Assembly (NCBI GenBank): GCA_016584305.1
Contig: JACEEZ010020894.1
Coordinates: forward strand, 237,501 to 301,500
Direction of reading: 5' to 3'
Length of the DNA: 64,000 nt
Source: Chionoecetes opilio
Taxonomy: Eukaryota; Arthropoda; Malacostraca; Decapoda; Majidae
The notes under the pieces are model-generated. The model was not told the DNA's origin, searched no databases, and saw only the letters and a program-made list of their open reading frames with translations. Positions 49,901-58,509 of this stretch are shown in pieces. The translations under genes were made by a program, and so were the position numbers. Within the stretch, counting starts at the first letter, position 1. Every line of letters starts with the position of its first letter.

Positions 49901-52900
49901 TTGTCCAGCCTTCTTTTAAAGCTCCCTAATGACTCCACACTAACCACCTGTCTACTGAGTCCATTCCAATCATTTACCACCCTATTTGTGAACCAGTTTC
50001 TCCCTATTTCTTTTTTTAAACCTATGCTTTTCCAGTTTGAACCCGTTACTTCTTGTTCTACCCTGATTATAAGCCATAAAAACCTTTCCTACATCTCCTT
50101 TATTGTTTATCTACAGAGTTTGTACCTTCCTTTCCCTTCCCTTCCCTTCTCTTCCCTTCCCTGCCCTGCTGCATTACCTGAAGGTTGGCAGAGTGGTCCG
50201 AGCCGCACACCAGTTCCTGCTGACACTCCGAGATGGCCAGGAGGGCGTGGCTGCTGACTAGACGCGACAGCTCACCCACCACTGTCACGTGCTTGCTGAC
50301 AGTGCCCGACATTTTCTGCAGGAGAGAAATTTTAGCAAAGATTTTTTTTTTCCAAAGAAATTTTCCAAAGTATTTTTTATGGGTGTAAGCCATAACCTTA
50401 GTTCAACAGCTAAATATACAGAAATTAACAGAGAATAAACAGTAATAACAGCTAAAACATAAGACCATTTTATGTAGCTGATTTTACCGAGCCAGACATT
50501 TTCTGTAGGAGAGAAATTTTAGCTATAGCCAAAGTAATTTTCAACAGATGTCAACCTATAGATTTTGGGAGGCGGTAGCGGAGTGGTTAGCGTCTCCGAC
50601 TGGCGTTCTCGGTGACCCGAGTTCGATCCCCGAAGAAACCTAAAACCTTTCTGCACCTAACAGAAAGTGTTGAGGTCTAGGTCAGAGTGACCTAAGAACA
50701 CCCACATGCCCTGCCCATCAACTCTACCTTCGATTGCGAGTGCATCGGAGGACACAAGGGGGTGGCATGAGCCTCTAATCACAGGCGTCACTATAAAAAT
50801 CCTGCCTGCGCCACCACGGGCGAGGACCAACCATCAGAGCCCTCAAGTGAACCTCCAGAGCCTGCCATCGAGCCCTGGGTCACCACTACCTATAGGCGCT
50901 ATAGGCACGAATGTTATAAAAAAAAAGAAAAAAAAAAAGATGACAGGACACCTATAGCTGACATGAGGTGACAACACGGCACCTCACTCTTCCCTTTCTG
51001 TCTGTCTCTCTCTCCCTTTCTGTCTGTCTCTCTCTCTCTTTTTCTGTCTGTCTCTCTCCCTTTCTGTCTCTCTCTCTCTCTCTCTCTCTAATATAAAATG
51101 GAGAGAGAGAACAGACAGACAGATCGAGAGGTAGAGACAGACAGAGAGAGAGACAGACAGATAGTAAGAGAGAGAGAGAGAGGTGCTCATATTCGAGAGA
51201 CACACACACACACACTCCTCACCTTGAACTGTGGGTAATGCTCCACAAAGTTCTTCATGTCTGTGATACTCTCTACTTTCTGCTGCTTGGAGAGTCGCTT
51301 CTGGTATTCCTCCATTAAGTCCTTGATGGTCTGACCGATCTCACCGTAATTCAGGTACATGCTCTGAAACACAACGTACGTCTAATGGTGCATCTACACT
51401 GGCAACATTTTGTCTACAGACAAGTTGAAAACACTGCGGGAAACACAACAGCCGACATTTGGATACATGTGTACAACAATGTATGAGATAGTGTGTGTTA
51501 CAATGTTGGCAAAATGTTGGCAACAAGAGTAGACTTTGTGAGGCCGTCCACACTGGTCTCTGGAGGCGTGAAGGTCATGTTGGCATGTGAGGACGCCTTG
51601 GCGGCAGCTGCTGCCGTAGTGATTTTGTGTGGGCATCGGAGGAGATGCCAACGTAAAGTCTGGGCGATACCGTTTTTAATAAATAGCAATAATGTACTGT
51701 ATATGGGACATAATCAAATAACTAGTATTATGATATAGTTACATATTATCTTACCTGAAATCCAGCGTCATATGTCATGTGTGGCGTGTGTTTATCTCCC
51801 AGAAATAGCATGCTGTTTAATGCGAACCACTGGCTCATGTACGCAACATTAGTATCATTGCCAGATTTTCTCTCATTTATTTTCTTCAGCTCACTTCTGA
51901 ACTGTGCAATAAGGTTTTTCATTTTTATTTCTGCCTCATATTTCTCCACCTTCATAATTTGTGCGACCTCACGCCACGCATCACACTGTATCATCGGCCG
52001 TCTAACCTTATAAGACATCAGGGAAAAATCTAACGGTAAACAGAAAGTAGAAGAAAAATACCGTCGGCCTGCCACAGCCTCCTCACCTGGGCATAAAACT
52101 CGTCCTGTGCGGGTGACATGACGACCTCCTTCAAGTCATCCGCCACACCCGTCACGTGTGCCAGACTCACCCTCCCGCTGGCCACACCCAGAAGCTCGTG
52201 CACCATGGCCTCGTACGTCCACTGCGGAACATAGGAACATAAGGAAGCTACAAGAGGCCGCGAAACATAAGAACATAAGGAAGCTACAAGAGGCATTGGA
52301 ACATAAGAACACAAGGAAGCTACAAGAGGCCGCGGAACATAAGAACATAAGGGAGCTACAAGAGGCCGCGAGGAGGGAACGGATGACCTAATTATATGGT
52401 TGTGGAAGGGAGAACAAGGAAGTAGGATAAAGAGGAAGAGGAAGAAAGAAGAAAAGGGAGAGAAGAAGAGGAGATAGATAATAAGATAAGATACTTTGAT
52501 CCTATCTAGACACTTTGCAAGTACCAACTACAAGGTTATTGACTATACAAAGCGCCACCACGCCAGGACAAACTTGGTGGACTCGAACCGCTGACCTAAT
52601 GCAGGGACTCTGCACGCGAGCTCACGACTCTACCAACCATGCCACCCTGACGGGTAGATAGATAATAAGAACATAAGGAAGCTACAAGAGGCCACGAGAC
52701 CTACACGTGGTAGTTCCTGTTAGGGAAGGGAACGAATGGCCAACACAAGAACATAAGAACAACAAAAGAAAATAAAGCTGCCTAGCCTCCTTTTAAAACT
52801 CCCTATTGACTCTGCACTAACTACCCCATGACTGACGACTGGTTAGTTTAGTGTTTGGGGTGGTGAATGATTGGAATGGACTCAGTCGTCAGGTGGTCAA

Positions 52901-55568
52901 TGCGGAGTCTATAGGGGTCTTTAAAAGGAGGCTAGATAAATTCATGGATGGGGATGAAAGGTGGATGTAGGTAGTGTTAAGTAACAGGAACTACCTCGTG
53001 TAGGTCTCACGGCCTCTTGTAGCTTCCTTATTTTCTTTTAAAACTCCCTATTGACTCTGCACTAACTACCCCATGACTGACGACTGGTTAGTTTAGTGTT
53101 TGTTGGCTGAAATGTTTTAGTATAGTATCCCAGTACGTGAAATAGCCAAGGGAAGAGTTGACCTATGAAGCGATACTCAGCCACAAAGGTCACAAGAAGA
53201 AGAAGAAGGGTCCTTGCCTGGTGGAGCAGCGGGGTGATGGGGTCGTCCCGGCGGTCCAGGATGAGCAGCAGAGTGTTGCCTTCAGCGTCGGGACTGTTGT
53301 AAAGGGAACTCTCATTCAGGATGGTTTGCTGAAAAGATTGATTGATTTAATGCCAAAAAAAAAGGGGGATGTGCCAGACAAAATCACAAAAAAAATCTGA
53401 GTAGTGTTAAAAGTGTTACTAATTAATAAGTTATTATCGTTCGTCGTTATTATTATTAACCCCTTGAGGACCAGAGCGTAATTTCCATTGAAATTTGGCT
53501 ACCATTAGACTATTTTTAGTGAATATAAGCAATATTTTATAGATATGACCTGTTTAGTATCCTTGTCGACTAACTTATTTGGTATATTCAGTTACTTTTC
53601 GTAATTTTATGGCTAACAACAAACACTTTTTTTATAGCAAAGGAAAGATCTGGGCGTGAAGGGGTTAAGGAAGAGTTTTGTGCTGATGTACATTATTTTA
53701 GTATTATGGGTAAAGTATTTTTTCTTTGTTTTGTAATGTTAAGTCATCTTGTTTCGCAAATGTTTTTTTTTTATGGTTTATATATGGACCACGGACCATG
53801 ACAAAAATTGCTGCATCGAATATTTATATTTTTTGTGGTCAATAAATATCTATCTATCTACAGAGTGACCTACTCGGACATTCTCGGCGAGGACTCTGGC
53901 CATCTCGGAGTTGTTCTGGTAGCGAATGGAAGGCAGGACACGCAGGCTGAACAACACCGCCGCCACCCCCTGCACACTGCGCCCCAACGCCCCACTCGCC
54001 CACTTCAACCCTGGATTTACACGGCATAAAGGTCAAGGTCAAGGTCAAAGGTCAAGGCAAAGGTAAGGAAAGGTAAGGTCACAAAGGTAAAGACCCATCA
54101 TACAAATTTAACTGTACAAATAATAACAGCAAAACAAATAGACAAATAGGTAAGTAGCCATAGTTCATAAAGAGTTTCAGAGTTTACCAGTGAAGGGGAT
54201 GAAAGAGTCAAGATACTGATTAACTCTTGCATTAGGAAGATGGACAGCATAGGAAATAGGAAATGCAGAGTAGGAAATGTCAGAAATGTAGGAAATTAGT
54301 ACTTGCCTTGAGAGTGGGTGGGCATGTTGAGGGAGAAGAGGTGGGGGGAGAGCGCCTGGAAGTCTGCGTACACCTCCTGCACCTCCCTCACCACCTCCTG
54401 CTCGTCAGCCTCCGCCAGCAGCTTCACGTCACTCTTGCTCACCACATTACTGAAGTCTGCAAAGCCATTAGGAGGATGTCACAGACTTTATAAGGACTGG
54501 CAGATCATAGGCTTTTTGGTTACTTCTTTTTCTTCATTTTTCTCCTAAGCCTAGAGGACACACATACACACACCCCTCTACTACCTTTTTTTTTTTTTGC
54601 CCTAGCCTAAGCCCAATCCCTTGTGGTGGTGGGGAAAATACACACACACACACACACATACACAGCCCTCCTCCCCCCAGACTCACAGATGTAGTAGGAG
54701 CCGTATCGTGGTTTCTGCAGCTCCCGCACCAGCAGGTCAACGTTCTCCCGGGTGGGGCGCACATACACCAGGCACTTGAGGAAGGACAGGTTCTCCCCCG
54801 AGCTGGTCTGGTCGAGGCGCTCAAACATGTACACCTCCTGCCGCATCACCTCGCTCATGCCCAACACCACGCTCACAAACGACGTCTGCCCGGGAGCAAC
54901 ACAGGCGGGAAGGGAACATGTAGTGAAAAATATATAATAATGATAATAATTTCACCCGAAGGCATAACTACAGTAAAAAAAAAAATGTATAATATATATA
55001 TATATAATTATACAAACAGGAGTAAATGAACTTAAGTACTACTAAAGCAAATTAAAGATAATATATAAATATGGGCAATTAAAGTACTAAGAAAATAAAG
55101 TTCCCATCATACAAAACCTATATACCCTTGACAAGACAAAAAAAATTCACTGAAGACTTAACAGATTAATCCAAACACATCAAAACTATTCAGGAAAACT
55201 AAGTTTCGGCCTCAAAATCGGTGAATGCCCATTACCGAAATGTCACCAATGATAAACCCTGAGTTAACTCGGACACACTAAAAAACAATCGGTAAAACTG
55301 CAGTTTAGTACAATACTTCCTATTGACCAATACTCTCCTGACATAACTGGGGAGTAATAAATGCTGTAAATTGTCAGATCTAAAAGTTGAAGACGGTTAT
55401 AACTACGTGCCTTGTAATGCTTTAAGCTGTAGTACAACCCAAAATATAACATAAAAACAACACTGTCTGCCTTACCGTGTGTTTGTCCATGAGCATAATC
55501 TTGTATCCCGGCTCGCTGTCCGTGATCATCTTGGTGACGTAATTCTTCACCACCTGCACCACACTCAT
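46452..55568 (-). CDS. VPS45: Vacuolar protein sorting-associated protein 45 (Sec1/Munc18 family)
   Basis: Twelve exons: 55476-55568, 54687-54885, 54307-54456, 53874-54010, 53218-53328, 52087-52221, 51223-51363, 50178-50315, 49588-49746, 47850-47957, 47080-47219, 46452-46644. About 567 aa, the family length (about 570). SM proteins clasp SNARE bundles; VPS45 serves TGN-to-endosome and endosomal fusion with syntaxin-16 (Tlg2) type SNAREs. Recognisable blocks: [18 protein letters not shown] at the start, [55 protein letters not shown] then [42 protein letters not shown] and [17 protein letters not shown]. Introns after exons 3 and 5 use GC donors (GCAAGT, GCAAGG). Exon 11 has one extra base at 47207. 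The exon 11/12 junction also needs a one-base correction or another donor in the G-rich stretch, so sequencing error or a damaged allele is possible. Other junctions keep frame. Confidence 0.95.
46823..46942 (-). repeat. Duplicate of VPS45 exon 12 acceptor region
   Basis: aggcctgcacacacacacaa to gcattagaatgttagtataa, gaccaaaacaaatgaaagct repeats 46624-46744. Each copy ends in poly(A/T), so the duplication is about 200 bp. It contains a second AG acceptor and a decayed exon start that reads PQLVVV and stops at TAG within about 14 codons. Confidence 0.85.
47243..47380 (-). mobile_element. LINE 3' end in VPS45 intron 10, sense
   Basis: acataagaacataagaaaat, aaggaagctacaagaggcta, gaggtagttgctgttactta, atgaatttatccagactcct. 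The tail points at the exon 11 acceptor, separated by a (CA)n tract of about 20 bp. Confidence 0.85.
47516..47732 (+). mobile_element. piggyBac-like MITE, copy 12
   Basis: TTAACCCCTTCACGCCCAGA to GGGCCTCAAGGAGTTAA; TTAA at both ends. Confidence 0.85.
48086..49170 (-). pseudogene. CR1-like LINE: RT fragment, C-terminus and 3' tail
   Basis: Largest copy of the LINE that seeds repeats here, in VPS45 intron 9, sense. 49085 down to 48790 encodes RT sequence with [19 protein letters not shown] and the catalytic FADDTK. The frame is then broken: [17 protein letters not shown] (about 48790-48700) is followed by a TGA after TRSVKS. 48576-48175 is open and encodes [34 protein letters not shown] and the C-terminal [18 protein letters not shown] ... 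[17 protein letters not shown]. Then come cacgtggtagttcctg and a tail with ataaggaagctacaagaggc. RT type and the TTCTTATG-type tail fit CR1 elements, whose 3' ends carry octamer repeats. At 49085-49170 a second C-terminal piece is fused upstream of the RT, so the copy is rearranged. Confidence 0.85.
49332..49543 (+). mobile_element. piggyBac-like MITE, copy 13
   Basis: TTAACCCCTTCACACCCAGA to GGTCTCAAGGGGTTAA; TTAA at both ends. Confidence 0.85.
49747..50107 (-). mobile_element. LINE 3' end making up almost all of VPS45 intron 8
   Basis: The intron is 49747-50177. The LINE 3' region runs from about 50107 (tacatctcctttattg) through cagtttctccctatttcttt, cctacacgtggtagttcctg-like sequence and the ttatgttcttatgt tail. 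On the gene strand the tail ends ttcttatgttctcag at the exon 9 acceptor. Confidence 0.9.
50577..50940 (+). mobile_element. tRNA-derived SINE, full length
   Basis: The head has a Pol III A box (tagcggagtggttagcg) and B box (gagttcgatcccc), then a tRNA-unrelated body (ctaccttcgattgcgagtgc, ggcgtcactataaaaatcct) and an A-rich tail to about 50940. The copy at 61087 is closely similar and a 3' fragment lies at 24671. In VPS45 intron 7, antisense to the gene. Confidence 0.85.
50988..51175. repeat. CT/GTCT microsatellite with inverted halves
   Basis: (ctgtctgtctctctc)n at 50997-51090 is followed by its purine complement (gagagacagacagacag) at 51101-51180. The two halves could pair as a hairpin. Confidence 0.8.
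51755..52020 (-). pseudogene. MADF-domain exon fragment in VPS45 intron 6
   Basis: The minus strand encodes [15 protein letters not shown], then [16 protein letters not shown] and [17 protein letters not shown]. This matches the MADF (Adf-1-type DNA-binding) pattern, whose conserved tryptophans and basic/aromatic helices bind DNA. It ends at a good donor (FQ then GTAAGA). MADF proteins are carried by PIF/Harbinger transposons and also occur as host genes. Nearby 51380-51700 (gtgcatctacactggcaaca) looks like non-coding transposon sequence. No transposase is present. Same strand as VPS45, so it could be captured as a cryptic exon. Confidence 0.65.
52227..52372 (-). repeat. LINE-tail minisatellite at VPS45 exon 6 acceptor
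   Basis: Four units of aacataagaacataaggaag, ctacaagaggccgcg. On the gene strand the last unit reads ttatgttcctatgttccgcag into exon 6. Confidence 0.9.
52555..52655 (-). mobile_element. Second tRNA-derived SINE head
   Basis: The minus strand carries an A-box-like tggttggtagagtcg and a B box ggttcgagtcc about 45 bp apart, as in a tRNA head, starting gggtggcatgg. It lacks a clean acceptor stem and CCA context and continues into ccaagtttgtcctggcgtgg. Called a SINE rather than a tRNA gene. Confidence 0.65.
52661..53060. mobile_element. Rearranged LINE 3' pieces, VPS45 intron 5
   Basis: A short minus tail (52665-52722), a minus 3' piece (52775-52840) and a plus 3' piece (52858-53030, aatgattggaatggactcag to cctcttgtagcttccttatt), then a repeat of the first part (53040-53105). 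Two fragments in opposite orientation would form a hairpin. Confidence 0.8.
53121..53208 (+). repeat. Interspersed repeat, second copy
   Basis: tagtatcccagtacgtgaaa, gagttgacctatgaagcgat, ggtcacaagaagaag; a shortened version of 45930-46055. It ends just before the GC donor of VPS45 exon 5. Confidence 0.75.
53456..53668 (-). mobile_element. piggyBac-like MITE, copy 14
   Basis: TTAACCCCTTGAGGACCAGA to GGGCGTGAAGGGGTTAA; TTAA at both ends. In VPS45 intron 4. Confidence 0.85.
54900..55470. other. VPS45 intron 1, no element recognised
   Basis: AT-rich, with a short (ta)n at 54996-55008 and nothing else supportable. Confidence 0.5.
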
Positions 55569-55599
55569 CTTGGCGGCTTGCAGGTCACCACCACAAGCC

Positions 55600-57650
55600 A
55601 AGGAACACCATCAACACCACACCACCACACTACTACCACACAACCACCACTAACCTATCACTACTTCTCCTGCCTCTCGTAGCTTCCTTGAATCCTTATG
55701 TCCGTATGTTCCTCCTCCTCTTTAATACTGCCACTGAGGTTACTGCCACGTATATCTATTGTTCCTCACTATTAGTTATCCCTACATGTTCCTGGAGGTA
55801 TGGTGGGCGTCTAATACTGATAACAAGAGGAATAACACGGGTGGTAAACACTGTAGACGTCACACGGGACACGGTTTGTTGACATTCAGCTCCGCCCTAA
55901 AAAAAGCAGCTGCTTAGTGGCGATTCGTTTTTATTTTCTTTATTTTCTTGTTGATTTCTCGCTTGCCACCCCCAAATCACCATCAAGACATGCACCTTCC
56001 TTATATATCTTACTATCTGATACATTAAAACGCCTTAAAACCCAAGCGTAGTTAAATGAAATGACAAAATGGTAGAGCACTCACGCACTTCCAGTTGTGT
56101 AGGGAATTTCGGTCCTAGTCAAAATGTACCCATGGGGGTTCATAACAAGCTACTCTCGGGCACGCGAGACTCAACCTGGGATCAGTCATCAAGGTATACC
56201 CTGGGTACGTCTCTGTAGTATTCCGCGGGAAACACTTAGCGAAAACACGTCAAAATATACCATCTACCGGCATCAAAGTAAGAGGCATATATTTCAGGGA
56301 GAATATGACGATGAAAGGCTAATATGGTGGCAATGTATTATTGTTCCACCTATATTTATCAGTACAATACTCTTATCATCACTAATATGCCATAAATAAG
56401 GTATTTAAGGGTAAATCTCACCTTATTTACTCTTAAATAATATAATGTCTGTATATCGGGGATAATAAGTAAACACGGCCTGCCAGCTGGTTCCTGAACG
56501 CTGATTGGCTGACAACGTAGCTAGGGCCCTGATTGGCTCTTGGGAATCCTGAGGTGACTGGTTGCCGATTACGTATTCAAAACGAATAAGAACTTTTTTT
56601 ATTCGTGCACTGATATAGGATTGAATAGCCTTGTTGAAAACCCCAGCTTTTTTAATGACTTTTCATAAAAAGTCTTTTGAATCAATTTGTTAGTAACACC
56701 GTACAAATTATTGATATTTTGTTGGTAATACTTTTTTTGCATAAATAAATATAGGGGGATTTTTGTGTATTTTAATAATATATTTCGACATTTCCGCATC
56801 GTTTTATGTATAAATCGCAAGCTTGGTATTTTGATTTTTTGTCTGAGGGGGTTATTGTTTACACATTAATGTCAACCTTGTTCTTCCTTGCATTTGAGCT
56901 GTACGTGAGGTTATTTGTCTGTGATTAGCTATGTCTATAAAGTCGCAGTGTGTTTGAGTGTGCCTGTGTGACGTGTTTTTCACGTTTTTAGTGAAGGAAT
57001 ACATCTGACTCAGTCGTTTGAGGGGTTAGATTATTGAAAAAACAAAACATGTATTGCTCCTTTGTTTCAATATTGAACTAGGATCTGTTACTGTTTATAA
57101 GATACACACATCATATACTATTTGCCCATATTTTTTCACGAATTATAGAACCTTTGGTAAAAAGTCGATCTGTGTTGTGGTGAATTTGATGCTTTTTCGG
57201 GCATATTTTGATACCCAATATTTCATTAATACCTCGTTATTTCATTGTTTTTTTAAGGCTTATTGTGTCCTACTTATCTTTATTTTACTTTATCCGTGTT
57301 GATTTATTAATTATTTTATGTATATGATGTGTTTTGGTTAATGAAGGGATAAGACACTGGGCTCCCGCCGGCAAGCCGCCGTCCTGCGACGTCACGGCTG
57401 TGTGACGTCACGGCGTGTTTACATATGCTGGGGCCGCGGGGGGTGTTCATGGCTATGGGATCATTACTAGCCTTAAAACACGGGATTACTGGCTGTATGC
57501 AAGGCTGAGCAAAGGTAAATAGGGAGAATATCAATGCAGAAAACCGAAAATAGGCTCAAATAGGTGAAACATTGGCTGTTATAGCTATATAGAGAGAGAG
57601 GAATGATGATTTCTTACGTCCATTTTTTGCTATTATGTAGGTCATGTATG
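55600..57650. other. Divergent intergenic region VPS45 / XRCC4
   Basis: No convincing exon. GC-rich patches occur at 56460-56545 (ctgattggct, gccctgattggctcttgg, CCAAT-type motifs inverted) and 57360-57440. The rest is AT-rich. It presumably holds the VPS45 promoter near 55600-55900. Confidence 0.5.
57387..57410. promoter_or_regulatory. Pair of CRE-like sites
   Basis: CGACGTCA at 57387-57394 and the perfect palindrome TGACGTCA at 57403-57410 in a GC-rich patch about 1.1 kb upstream of the XRCC4 start. They match CREB/ATF sites; use is untested. Confidence 0.45.
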
Positions 57651-57654
57651 TCTG

Positions 57655-57938
57655 TAAAGCCCGGTTCCCACCTTCCCGCTTGTACGGCCGTCTTACAACA
57701 ACACCGCTCAACAATGACGTCACCATCATCACCGCTTGAGTGGTATTAGTGGTAACTGGGCACAGTTGGCAACTCCGCTCGAGCGGACACCGCCGAGCGG
57801 GAGAGATGACTTGAATTTAACTTTGTACGGTGGCCGTACAGCGGTACGGCGGTGCAGTAGACTTTGTTGTGACGTCATTGTGACGTCTTTGTTGTTGTAT
57901 GGCGGCCGTACAAGCGGGAAGGTGGGAACCGGGCTTTA
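57655..57938. mobile_element. Short TIR element with 36-bp ends
   Basis: TAAAGCCCGGTTCCCACCTT ... at the left and the exact complement ... AAGGTGGGAACCGGGCTTTA at the right. Total 284 bp, with internal gacgtca motifs and smaller inverted repeats. Possible 3-bp TAA/TTA target site (PIF/Harbinger-like). Confidence 0.85.
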
Positions 57939-58032
57939 GTGTCCCAGGAACTAGGCCTACCACGTGTTTAGGCTTATGCCAGCCAATTCTAGCTCTATGC
58001 CAGCAGTATATTACCCTGCCAGCCTCACCCTA

Positions 58033-58318
58033 CCTATATAAACTTGTATGAGGGAGATAAGGAAATAGGGAGATTTAAAAAGGTATCAATATTAGCCTGT
58101 TTCTACCTATATAAACTTGTATATAAGGAGATAGGGAAATAGGGAGTTAAAAAGGCCTCAATATTTGCCTCTCCCTACCTATATAAACTTGTATGAGGGA
58201 GATAGGGAAATAGGGAGTTAAAAAGGCCTCAATATTTGCCTCTCCCTACCTATATAAACTTGTATGAGGGAGATAGGGAAATAGGGAGAGTTAAAAAGGC
58301 CTCAATATTTTCCTCCCA
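58033..58318. repeat. ~71-bp minisatellite, four copies, upstream of XRCC4
   Basis: Unit tatataaacttgtatgaggg, agatagggaaatagggagtt, aaaaaggcctcaatatttgc. It ends about 190 bp before the XRCC4 ATG. Confidence 0.9.
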
Positions 58319-58509
58319 CACCAAGACCGCGGCACAAAATGTAAACAGAGGCGAAGTGTCATCTCGCCCTCTCCCTTTGTAACAATTTCTTAATTTTACC
58401 GAATATTAACAAAGACCCGACCAGTCAACACTCATACACAGTCAAGTCATCACAGCAGCGTCATTTAAAAGCCCAAACAGCCTTAGTAACACACATAACA
58501 AGGCTCAAA

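Noticed and set aside
50577..50650. Possible tRNA gene
   Set aside because: Same head occurs at 61087 with an identical non-tRNA body, so it is a SINE promoter.
52555..52655. Possible tRNA gene
   Set aside because: A and B boxes are present but the acceptor stem does not close and the sequence continues as a longer repeat; SINE head preferred.
54263..54548. Plus-strand frames over VPS45 exons
   Set aside because: Shadows of the minus-strand VPS45 exon 3, whose frame matches the SM family.
57316..57939. Short frames in the CRE-containing GC-rich patch
   Set aside because: They overlap a TIR element and intergenic GC-rich DNA and match no protein family.
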